This document shows positions 1 to 7,691 of a DNA stretch of 13,410 nucleotides, in pieces. Source of the stretch: Clostridiales bacterium UBA1775 (GTDB taxonomy: Bacteria > Bacillota > Clostridia > Monoglobales > Firm-18); contig DCGP01000025.1 in assembly GCA_002314595.1 (NCBI GenBank), forward strand, positions 1 to 13,410. The letters are read 5' to 3'. Under the pieces are notes generated by a model, which was not told the DNA's origin, made no database searches, and was given only the letters and a program-made list of their open reading frames with translations. Position numbers and translations under genes: made by a program. How positions within the stretch are numbered: the first letter of the stretch is position 1; each line of letters begins with the position of its first letter.

Positions 1-3000
1 GAATATGCTTGACCGTATGGGATATTTGATTTTGTTTCTATATAGTTCTTAGATGAGTCATCGTCAAACCTGTAATCAATAAGTATCTTGTACTTGTTAA
101 GCTCCCACTGTGCAACTAATGTTACATTTTCGGTATAGTTAAACATTGTACTGTATTCAATTGTATCGTCCCCTAATTTCCAACCTGTAAATGAAGAGTT
201 TGCCTTTGTAGGAACAGGCAATGAAACATACTTTCCTGTATCTGCATCGTAACCGAATTCCATACCATAGTAAACATATCTTGTGCCTTCATTTGGTCCA
301 AGAGAACCGCCATCTGCATCAAATGTTACCTTGTATTCATTTGGATAATAGTAAACATAGTAAACAGCACCGGTAGGGCCCATTGTACCTGAAATGTTGG
401 CTTTATCAGGTGTATAACCTGTTATTGTAGGCGAATCGAATGAGTAACTTGCACCTGTTGAATATTCCTGTTCAACATTTAAGCTTTCGTCAACCATCTT
501 ACCTGTCAAACCGTAAATATAACTAATATAAACGGCTTGCTTTGTTGTTGAATAGTAAACATTGATTACTTCATCATGGTCGTCCTTGTTGCCTGAAACA
601 ACCGGTAAAGATGCAACATAGCCTGCGATGATAGGTGAAACTATGCTGTATTCAGTATCATAAGGAACATAATCTAAATGATAGCGTTCTGCCATAGGTG
701 TTGTTGTTCCTTTTTGATAATAGTTAATTGTTAATGAAGAAGTTATAGGAGCATAGGAACCGTAAACTTCCCAATTTTGACCGGGCATAATGTGGTTGCC
801 TGAGCCATCTGTCGGCATATCAACCCAGTCCCAAGTGTATTCATAGCCCTTTACAACGTGAGCAATTGCATCAGCAGAAACACTATTTACGAAATCTGAT
901 GTAATAACATCGCCTTTGTGTAAATTGCTAACTATATTTTCCCTAACAACATATTCACTACCGTTCCAGTCCTCGTACAAATAACGAAGTGAATATGTTG
1001 TTTCTGCACCTGATGCAGTAATTATAACTGTATCTGTTGGGTTTGAAAGTGTAATTCTACCTGTGGACTTGTCATAGGTATATGAAGCATTTTGTACTGA
1101 AATAGTGTCAGGTAGCAAATAACCTTCGTCTGCTGTAAGGATAATGTATGAATCCTCACTTCTGCTTGCTGCCTTGTCCCCTGTTGCCTTTAAGTGTGAA
1201 AGTGCGAAATCAATACTGTAATCGTCAACGAATACTGTAATTGTATCACTTGCAGTATATGGGCCAACACTTTCAATAACTACTGCCTTTGTAGCATCTG
1301 CCTTTGGAGAAACTACTACTTCAACAGGGTAGTCAGTTGTTTCTGTTGGGCTTACTGTTGAAACTGAAGGCATTGTTACATCTACAAAGTCTGCCCTCCA
1401 GTCGTTAGAAATCCCTGATGTATCTACTGAATATAATGTGTTAAGGTCTACGCTATCACCAACTGCGATTCTGACACTGTCGGTTGTAATATCCTCATCT
1501 TGAACACTGTCCTCAATGGATACATTTACAAAGTCTGTTGCATTTTGAGTAACAGCATATAAATATGACGAATCCTTTGTAACCTTAACACCTCTGTTTG
1601 GCTTACCCTTTGAATCGACAGATGTATCCGCTGGGTTGTATGTAATCAACGGAACATCATTACCACCCATAAAGCCACTTTTTGGAGTGATGTTAAGCAC
1701 AAGCTCTGCATCATTTGTGTATGCCTTGTTACCTTCATCGTAAATTGTTTCGTAAGTATATTTGTTAATTGTTGCGCTATAGTCTGTTGAGCCGTCTGAT
1801 AGTGTGCTTAATGTATATGTTACTCTACCGATTACAGCACCATCACGAGAATATTCAACAACCTTTGCACCACCTGATGTTGATGTTTGAGGTGTTGCAT
1901 CTGCAATATTCAAGCCAAGGCTGTTAACATCAAAATATTTTGAGATACGGCCACTGATTGAAATTGTGTTAATATCATCAGGTGAATATTCTGTTTCGTC
2001 CTCAAAGTCTGCACGAAGTAGTGTAATACGAGCGCCACCTTCGGCACCATTTACTCTATCACTGCTTGGAAGCGTTACACCCTTACCTTGAAGCTCGTCA
2101 GGCATTGTGCTTGTCATAACGCTTGAGTCAAAGTAGTTTTGACCTGTTGTACCTGCTTTAGAATTATACTCTCCTCCATAATATGGCGCAACTCCTACCC
2201 CATCCTTTTTAATATCACATGTACCCTGTGTACCGGCTGTTGCATTTACAATGCTTGCATAGGTTGACGCGTAAACTGATGGCTTAGCACCCGGTGCAGC
2301 ATCAATAGCATGGTTATGCAACGGCAAAAGTGACCTTCTGGTAATAAAAGATGCACCACCGGCACCCGAGCCACCACCGGCTACCATAGCATGTGTGCCA
2401 CCGATATCAAACTCTGACCTCTTACCTGCCTCTGTACCTTCTCTATTATAAGAGATATATTGCCTATCATTTGACTTTACTTCATATTCCATATCTTCTT
2501 GGTCTGTACCTTTAAGGCCGATAACAATGTTGGTTGTTTGACCTTCTTCAAGGTGAACATAACCAAACACGCTACCGCCCTCGGCACCGTCGCAACCGTT
2601 AGCAGTCATGTTGAAATCGTCTAGAGTGTATGTAACATCAATTTTACCGGCTGCACCACCGTTAGCACCCCAAAGTTGAATATAGTACCAACCATCAACA
2701 GGAACATTCCATGTACCTTGGTGGTCATAGTCAAATGTTTGTGATGTCATACCCGGGTCACGGTCTACCGTCATCCAGCCTGTTTGTTGCTTTGCACTGA
2801 TACCTAAGTTGTATGCACCGTTGCTGTATGAAAGCTTTTTGTTTGCTTTAACTATTGTATCGCCAAATTTAGCTTCGTCTTCACTTAATATAGCAATAGT
2901 TGAAACTGCCTTGTATTCCTGAGACGGTTCAACTGCCGTACCAACCTTAGAAGGGGTTGTATATTTAGGCACTACCGTACACTTAATATCATACTTTGTA

Positions 3001-4748
3001 GTTTCCGTAGGGGTAACCGTACCACTTATGTCGACCACATCACCTGTTGTTCTGTTTACAACTATTACATCTGAAACAGACTCGATATAGTCGTATTCCC
3101 AAGAGGACAAGTCAATTGAATCAAGGGAAGAACTATACAAATCTGATACATAGTATGTACGAACTGAAGCGTCTGTGTATGATGATGATGTCAAGTCAAA
3201 TTGCAATGGAATGTTTAAAAAGTCGCAGTCCTCATTTGCAACGAATGAATTTACAATTGATGTGCCCTGTGGCTTCATTGTAAACTGCTGATTGTCCTTC
3301 AGGACAGGGACTCGGTTACCACCGGCAAAGGTAGACCGAGGCTTTAACATAATGTTAACAGAACATTCGTTGGACATAAAGCCCTTTATATCCGGTTCAA
3401 TATCAATATTTGTTATTGAAACTGCACCTGTTTCGCTGTTATAGCTAATATTTGCATCTTTATCTGTACATTCAACCTTTAATATTTCAAAATATTTTGA
3501 AATGTTACCTGCTAATGTACAATTTGAATAGTATGATGTGTCAAACTTTACTTCGTATGTGTCCCCTAAGTATGTTAGGATACCCATACCTGATTCACTG
3601 GCGTAGTCGCTACCAAGTAACATATCTGTAAGTGTTGTTGGCAAGCCGTCCCACAAAACCGAGTCAGCAACGAATGATGAACCACCACCGCCACCACCGA
3701 CATTTGCACCGATTAAGGCTGCCCGCATAACACCACCTGAGCCTCCGCAGAAGCCTGAACCACCGGCACCACCACGGAAGTTACCTGAACCACCGGCACC
3801 ACCACTTGATATCAATTCACCCGGTGTAGTTGCCTCTACGGCAGATGCTGTCCAGTTGTTAGGCATTGTAGATGAGGTGTAAGAACCACCTGATGTACTA
3901 ACAATAGCACCCGGTACGTTAGAACCACCTCTACCGGCTGTGGAGTTGTTATCACCACTGGTCTGTCCGTCACGGCCTACAAAGTATGTACCTGCTACGT
4001 TGTTATCTGAAATAGACAAATGGCCTGATGCACTCTTTAAAATATCGCCACCATAACCACCGTCCGGGTATTCCTTAGGGTTAAATCCGGCTTGGTTACC
4101 TGCACCACCACCACCGCCGCCGCCGGCAATCATGATGTAGTTTGACATTCTTTCCTCTTCGGTAACCTTTGCTGTTGCTCTTGGAGTGTTGAATAAGTAT
4201 ATAGCCGAGTATCCACCACCGGCACCAACCTCAAACCTACCATTTTCACCGTGAGTACCACCGTCGCCGTTTACACCTTGGCCTGATGTTTTACTTTTAG
4301 TAGTAATACCGTTAGAACCTACGTTGAAAACTACTGCCTGGCCTGCAGTTAGGTAAACAACGCCGTAGACGTATCCACCATTACCACCTTCACCTGGCTT
4401 GTATACAAGAGCGTCTCCACCTTTACCGCCGTCGCCGCCCCAAAGCTCTAATAGATAGTAGCCTTCACTTGTAACGTTTACAACGTCGTTTTTAGAAAAT
4501 TCACGCTGCTCTGTTTCGTAAACATTTCGCAGAAACGCACCTGTTTGTAATCTGTATGTGTATGTACCGTTACCGTTATCATACAAATACTTGTTTAGTG
4601 TGGATTTGATTCCGTGTTCAACATCGAAAACGTAACCTTTACTTTGTGCACTTGTGTCTGCTTCAACTACTGTTGACAAACTAACTGTAAACATAGTTGC
4701 AACCATTGTTAAAACTAAAAACAGTGCCAAAACCTTCTTAATCTTCAT
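1..4748 (-). CDS. Large secreted glycine-rich surface protein (partial, C-terminus beyond window)
   Basis: The open frame runs without a stop from ATG 4748 to the left edge, giving 1582 residues. The start has GGAGG about 7 nt upstream. Residues 1-30 are a signal peptide: MKIKK, a hydrophobic core, then a probable cut after VEA30. Residues ~85-395 form a glycine-rich domain with GYYLLELWGGDGG (Trp103), a seven-Gly run at 209-215 and a six-Gly run at 351-356. A second such domain spans ~677-915 (GWYYIQLWGANGG, Trp693). The pattern of 'GxYxxxLWGxxGG ... GGxxxGxxxLxxGQ' matches my recollection of the ALK/LTK-type glycine-rich family (PF12810). Each is followed by similar linkers carrying ISKYF (416, 935), GGNxVP (Asn478, Asn1030) and PTETT (580, 1134). 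Residues ~1336-1468 resemble two MucBP-like units. Residues ~1468-1551 resemble an InlB/Listeria-Bacteroides repeat (VTFDADGGS, FTGW, VTLVAQW). The protein is probably wall-anchored or secreted and adhesive. That role is inferred, and any sorting signal would lie outside the window. Confidence 0.9.
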   Translation of the reverse strand, partial: MKIKKVLALFLVLTMVATMFTVSLSTVVEADTSAQSKGYVFDVEHGIKSTLNKYLYDNGNGTYTYRLQTGAFLRNVYETEQREFSKNDVVNVTSEGYYLLELWGGDGGKGGDALVYKPGEGGNGGYVYGVVYLTAGQAVVFNVGSNGITTKSKTSGQGVNGDGGTHGENGRFEVGAGGGYSAIYLFNTPRATAKVTEEERMSNYIMIAGGGGGGGAGNQAGFNPKEYPDGGYGGDILKSASGHLSISDNNVAGTYFVGRDGQTSGDNNSTAGRGGSNVPGAIVSTSGGSYTSSTMPNNWTASAVEATTPGELISSGGAGGSGNFRGGAGGSGFCGGSGGVMRAALIGANVGGGGGGSSFVADSVLWDGLPTTLTDMLLGSDYASESGMGILTYLGDTYEVKFDTSYYSNCTLAGNISKYFEILKVECTDKDANISYNSETGAVSITNIDIEPDIKGFMSNECSVNIMLKPRSTFAGGNRVPVLKDNQQFTMKPQGTSIVNSFVANEDCDFLNIPLQFDLTSSSYTDASVRTYYVSDLYSSSLDSIDLSSWEYDYIESVSDVIVVNRTTGDVVDISGTVTPTETTKYDIKCTVVPKYTTPSKVGTAVEPSQEYKAVSTIAILSEDEAKFGDTIVKANKKLSYSNGAYNLGISAKQQTGWMTVDRDPGMTSQTFDYDHQGTWNVPVDGWYYIQLWGANGGAAGKIDVTYTLDDFNMTANGCDGAEGGSVFGYVHLEEGQTTNIVIGLKGTDQEDMEYEVKSNDRQYISYNREGTEAGKRSEFDIGGTHAMVAGGGSGAGGASFITRRSLLPLHNHAIDAAPGAKPSVYASTYASIVNATAGTQGTCDIKKDGVGVAPYYGGEYNSKAGTTGQNYFDSSVMTSTMPDELQGKGVTLPSSDRVNGAEGGARITLLRADFEDETEYSPDDINTISISGRISKYFDVNSLGLNIADATPQTSTSGGAKVVEYSRDGAVIGRVTYTLSTLSDGSTDYSATINKYTYETIYDEGNKAYTNDAELVLNITPKSGFMGGNDVPLITYNPADTSVDSKGKPNRGVKVTKDSSYLYAVTQNATDFVNVSIEDSVQDEDITTDSVRIAVGDSVDLNTLYSVDTSGISNDWRADFVDVTMPSVSTVSPTETTDYPVEVVVSPKADATKAVVIESVGPYTASDTITVFVDDYSIDFALSHLKATGDKAASRSEDSYIILTADEGYLLPDTISVQNASYTYDKSTGRITLSNPTDTVIITASGAETTYSLRYLYEDWNGSEYVVRENIVSNLHKGDVITSDFVNSVSADAIAHVVKGYEYTWDWVDMPTDGSGNHIMPGQNWEVYGSYAPITSSLTINYYQKGTTTPMAERYHLDYVPYDTEYSIVSPIIAGYVASLPVVSGNKDDHDEVINVYYSTTKQAVYISYIYGLTGKMVDESLNVEQEYSTGASYSFDSPTITGYTPDKANISGTMGPTGAVYYVYYYPNEYKVTFDADGGSLGPNEGTRYVYYGMEFGYDADTGKYVSLPVPTKANSSFTGWKLGDDTIEYSTMFNYTENVTLVAQWELNKYKILIDYRFDDDSSKNYIETKSNIPYGQAY

Positions 4749-4986
4749 TTTTTTACCTCCCCTTTTTGGTCCTATAAAGATTTTAACTTACAAAATATTT
4801 TTTCAAATTCTCAAAATCTGATAATTTTAGGTGAAAAAAACATTTAAAATTTTCGACCTTAATTCTACCTATGCTTTCGCCTAATTTTTTGAGATTTCCA
4901 ACGTTTAAATTTATTTTACAAGGTCAGCCGTAACTCCAATTAAAATGCAGTTAAAACGCAATTTTGAAAGCCTCAAAAAGCCCTGT
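4749..4986 (-). other. Non-coding leader upstream of the surface-protein gene, with a possible paired structure
   Basis: About 240 nt separate the T-run of the rnhA terminator from the surface-protein start. No gene or convincing promoter was identified in it. On the minus strand, TCTCAAAA-type and TTTTGAGA-type arms (4809-4816 with 4887-4894, 8 bp exact) and a nested 5-bp pairing (4827-4831 with 4880-4884) could close a large stem-loop. That loop contains a small GC-GAAA-GC hairpin. I tried to match the sequence to c-di-GMP, T-box, SAM and preQ1 riboswitch motifs from memory and found no convincing fit. It may simply be an AT-rich untranslated leader. The gene's promoter should lie in this stretch, but the candidate boxes are weak. 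Confidence 0.3.
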
Positions 4987-5052
4987 AAAAAAAAAAAAAA
5001 ACGACTATTTTTATTGTACTACACTTTTGCAGATTTGTCAATAAAAATAGTC
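4987..5052 (-). terminator. Probable rho-independent terminator of rnhA
   Basis: Reading the minus strand 63 nt after the rnhA stop, there is an exact 14-bp inverted repeat (arms 5039-5052 and 5003-5016, GACTATTTTTATTG and its complement) with a 22-nt loop. It is followed almost at once by a run of 15 T (15 A on the plus strand, 4987-5001). The stem is AT-rich, so it is a weaker hairpin than usual, but the long T-run and the position support termination of rnhA before the surface-protein leader. Confidence 0.65.
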
Positions 5053-5114
5053 ATAAAATTAACTTTTTTCTTCCAATTAAATATATAGAAATAAATCCAA
5101 TTTATTCCTTTTTC

Positions 5115-5558
5115 TTATTCACTTTTATATTTTAAAGATTCTGCCACTGCCATTTGGTCGCACCTTTCATTTTCAGGGTGGCCGTCATGACCCTTTACCC
5201 AATTATACTGCATTTGGTGATAATTCGTAAGTTCAAGCAGTCTTTCCCACAAATCAGGATTTAGCGCCTTGTCCTTTTTGGTACGCATCCAACCATTTTG
5301 TTTCCACTTTTCTGCCCAGCCTTGTGTTAGGCCGTCCAAAACGTATTTAGAATCACTTGTAAGCACCACATTACATTGCTCCTTTAATGCTTCAAGCCCC
5401 TTTATTACTGCTGTAAGCTCCATTCTGTTGTTGGTGGTTTCAGCCTCACCACCTGAAATTTCCTTTACAAAATCTCCGTATTTTAAAATGGCTCCGTACC
5501 CTCCCGGCCCCGGGTTGCCACTACACGCTCCGTCTGTATATAGATATACCATCTTCAC
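5115..5558 (-). CDS. rnhA: Ribonuclease HI
   Basis: This 147-residue protein cleaves the RNA strand of RNA-DNA hybrids in the cytoplasm, removing R-loops and primer RNA. It is close to E. coli RNase HI throughout: YTDGACSGNPGPGGYGAI near the N-terminus, TTNNRMEL, TSDSKYV and WVKGHDGHPENERCD. The four metal-binding acids are Asp9, Glu47, Asp69 and Asp134, and the catalytic-loop histidine is His124, so the enzyme should be active. There is no N-terminal hybrid-binding domain, so it is type HI of standard length. The start given is GTG at 5558, with GAGGTG 5 nt upstream. An ATG two codons later (5552) is an alternative, at a longer spacing of about 11 nt. It is a single-gene unit, divergent from the topoisomerase gene, with its own promoter and terminator. 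Confidence 0.96.
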   Translation of the reverse strand: MKMVYLYTDGACSGNPGPGGYGAILKYGDFVKEISGGEAETTNNRMELTAVIKGLEALKEQCNVVLTSDSKYVLDGLTQGWAEKWKQNGWMRTKKDKALNPDLWERLLELTNYHQMQYNWVKGHDGHPENERCDQMAVAESLKYKSE

Positions 5559-5574
5559 AATATCACCTCAATTC

Positions 5575-5603
5575 ATTTTACCACACTTGACTTTTTTTAG
5601 CAA
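5575..5603 (-). promoter_or_regulatory. Predicted sigma-A-type promoter of rnhA
   Basis: On the minus strand, TTGCTA (5603-5598) and TAAAAT (5580-5575) are separated by 17 bp, with a TGG just before the -10 box that fits an extended -10. The predicted start of transcription falls near 5568, only about 10-16 nt before the GTG/ATG starts, so the leader would barely include the ribosome site. The short leader lowers confidence. Confidence 0.45.
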
Positions 5604-5625
5604 CATAAATTTAATATTTCTCCTA

Positions 5626-5654
5626 TTGAAAAAGTATAAAAATTATAGTAAAAT
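5626..5654 (+). promoter_or_regulatory. Predicted sigma-A-type promoter of the ParE-like gene
   Basis: TTGAAA (5626-5631) and TAAAAT (5649-5654) are spaced by 17 bp. Transcription would start near 5661, giving a leader of about 28 nt that contains GAAAGG (5674-5679), 9 nt before the ATG at 5689. It lies back-to-back with the rnhA promoter within 130 bp. Confidence 0.6.
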
Positions 5655-5688
5655 AGTAATATATTAGTAAAACGAAAGGCGTATCATA

Positions 5689-7677
5689 ATGAACAATAAA
5701 TACGATGATAACTCCATAAAATCCTTAAAGGGTGCCGAGCGTGTACGCAAACGCCCCGGTGTAATTTTTGGCTCAGACGGTATTGACGGCTGTTGCCATT
5801 CGGTTTTTGAAATCCTTTCTAACTCTATTGACGAGGCAAGGGAGGGCTACGGCACAGTTATTAACGTTACCAAGCTCCTTGACGGCAGTATTCAAATTGA
5901 GGACTTTGGCCGTGGTATCCCTGTTGGATTTAACGAAAGTGAAAAAAGATTTAACTGGGAGCTTGTATTCTGCGAAATGTATGCAGGTGGCAAATACAAC
6001 AACAATTCAGGGGAAAATTACGAATATTCCCTTGGACTTAATGGTCTTGGTACCTGTGCTACCCAATATTCTGCCGAATATATGGATGTTGAAATTCGCA
6101 GAGATGGGCAAATACACCGTCTACACTTTGAAAAGGGTGAAAATATTGGTGGCCTTACATCAGAGCCTACTCGATTTAAGGCAACAGGCACAAAGATTAC
6201 TTGGCGTCCTGATTTAGACGTTTTTACCGACATCGATGTGCCAAAGGAATACTTTTTTGATGTTCTTAAAAAGCAAGCCGTTGTAAACCCCGGTTTAAAA
6301 TTTGTATTCCACAATCAAAACGAAGATAAAACCTTTACAGACACGGAATTTGTATACGAAAATGGTATTACTGACTATGTTTCCGAGCTTGCAGGGGACA
6401 AGGCTATGACCTTGCCTGTATATTTTGAAACAGAAAAACGAGGCAAGGACAGAGATGACAAGCCTGAATACAAGGTTAAACTTTCCGTTGCATTCTGTTT
6501 TTCAAACGAGTCAAATGTTACGGAATATTACCACAATTCAAGCTTCCTTGAATACGGTGGTTCACCTGATAAGGCATTAAAAAGTGCCTTTGTATCCGTA
6601 ATCGACCAATACATCAAGCAGGAGGACAAGTATAAGAAAAACGAAAGTAAGATACTGTTTACCGACATTGCCGACTGCCTATGCTTTGTAAGTAACTCAT
6701 TTTCAACAGAAACAAGCTATGAAAACCAAACAAAAAAATCCATCACAAACAAGTTTATTCAAGATGCTATGACAGACTTTTTGAAAGAAAACTTAACTGT
6801 GTATTTAATCGAAAACAAGGCAGATGCAGAAAAAATTGTTAACCAAGTTTTAATTAACAAGCACAGCCGTGAAAATGCAGAAAAAACCCGTATTGACGTT
6901 AAAAAGAAGCTTAGTGGCAACAACGATGTACTTTCAAAAGTGCCTAAATTTGTTGACTGCCGTTCAAAGGACGTTGACAAGCGTGAGGTTTACATTGTGG
7001 AAGGTGATTCTGCCCTAACAAGCTGTAAGCTTGGCAGGGACAGTGAATTCCAAGCAATTATTCCTGTTCGTGGTAAGATTTTAAACTGCTTAAAGTCCGA
7101 CTATGACAAGATTTTTAAAAGTGAAATTATCGTTGACCTTATGAAGGTTTTGGGCTGTGGTATCGAGGCAAGAACAAAGCACAACAAGGACTTTAACACC
7201 TTTGAGCTTGAAAACCTGCGTTGGAACAAAATAATAATTTGTACCGATGCCGATGTTGACGGATACCAGATTAGAACACTAATTTTAACGATGCTTTACC
7301 GACTTGTTCCTACATTGATTGAAAAGGGATTTGTTTATATTGCAGAATCTCCGTTATTTGAAATATCCTACAAGGACGGCAAGGAAGAAAAGACAGAATT
7401 TGCATACACCGAAAATGAAAAAACTGAAATTTTAGATAAAATCGGCGACAGTAAATACAGTATCCAACGAAGCAAAGGTCTTGGTGAAAACCAACCTGAA
7501 ATGATGTGGCAAACCACTATGAACCCTGAAACAAGAAGGCTTATTAGGGTTGTGCCTGACGATGCTGCACTGTCCCAAGCAAAGTTTGAATTACTACTTG
7601 GGGACGACCTAAACGGACGCAAGGAGCACATTGCCAAAAACGGTAGAAAATATCTTGAATTTATTGATGTTTCTTGA
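5689..7677 (+). CDS. Divergent type IIA topoisomerase subunit B (ParE/GyrB-like)
   Basis: At 662 residues it has the usual length and order of a GyrB/ParE protein: GHKL ATPase, transducer, TOPRIM and C-terminal tail. ATPase motifs are Glu41 and Asn45 in FEILSNSIDEA, Asp72-Gly76 in EDFGRG, and GLNGLG at 116-121. The transducer carries ENQTKKS, the family's QTK lysine motif. TOPRIM has the catalytic Glu438 in VEGDSA and Asp520/Asp522/Asp524 in DADVDG, followed by SKGLGENQPEMMWQTTM near the C-terminus. All core residues are present, so it should be active. Divergence is clear: GLNGLG instead of GLHGVG, EGDSALTS instead of EGDSAGGS, and DGYQI instead of DGAHI. It probably pairs with the ParC-like protein at 9358-11532 to form a topoisomerase IV-like enzyme that separates linked chromosomes. 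Assignment to topoisomerase IV rather than gyrase rests mainly on the partner lacking a GyrA box. GAAAGG precedes the ATG. Confidence 0.88.
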   Translation: MNNKYDDNSIKSLKGAERVRKRPGVIFGSDGIDGCCHSVFEILSNSIDEAREGYGTVINVTKLLDGSIQIEDFGRGIPVGFNESEKRFNWELVFCEMYAGGKYNNNSGENYEYSLGLNGLGTCATQYSAEYMDVEIRRDGQIHRLHFEKGENIGGLTSEPTRFKATGTKITWRPDLDVFTDIDVPKEYFFDVLKKQAVVNPGLKFVFHNQNEDKTFTDTEFVYENGITDYVSELAGDKAMTLPVYFETEKRGKDRDDKPEYKVKLSVAFCFSNESNVTEYYHNSSFLEYGGSPDKALKSAFVSVIDQYIKQEDKYKKNESKILFTDIADCLCFVSNSFSTETSYENQTKKSITNKFIQDAMTDFLKENLTVYLIENKADAEKIVNQVLINKHSRENAEKTRIDVKKKLSGNNDVLSKVPKFVDCRSKDVDKREVYIVEGDSALTSCKLGRDSEFQAIIPVRGKILNCLKSDYDKIFKSEIIVDLMKVLGCGIEARTKHNKDFNTFELENLRWNKIIICTDADVDGYQIRTLILTMLYRLVPTLIEKGFVYIAESPLFEISYKDGKEEKTEFAYTENEKTEILDKIGDSKYSIQRSKGLGENQPEMMWQTTMNPETRRLIRVVPDDAALSQAKFELLLGDDLNGRKEHIAKNGRKYLEFIDVS

Positions 7678-7691
7678 TTGGAGGCGTTCCT

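Noticed and set aside
3670..4130. Regular ACC/GCC-rich repeats suggesting a CRISPR or satellite array
   Set aside because: They are glycine codons read on the minus strand in the surface protein, with irregular spacing and no unique spacers.
1..4748. Possible frameshift or gene fusion in the very long surface-protein frame
   Set aside because: The frame is open from the signal peptide to the left edge, and recognisable domains follow in a single frame throughout.
5269..5667. 132-codon open frame on the strand opposite rnhA
   Set aside because: It is antisense to a clear RNase HI gene, runs into the promoter region of the next gene, and has no family signature.
7674..7691. TTG start 18 nt upstream for the oxidoreductase
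   Set aside because: It overlaps the preceding stop. The ATG at 7692 is preceded by GGAGG at ideal spacing and fits the family's N-terminus better.
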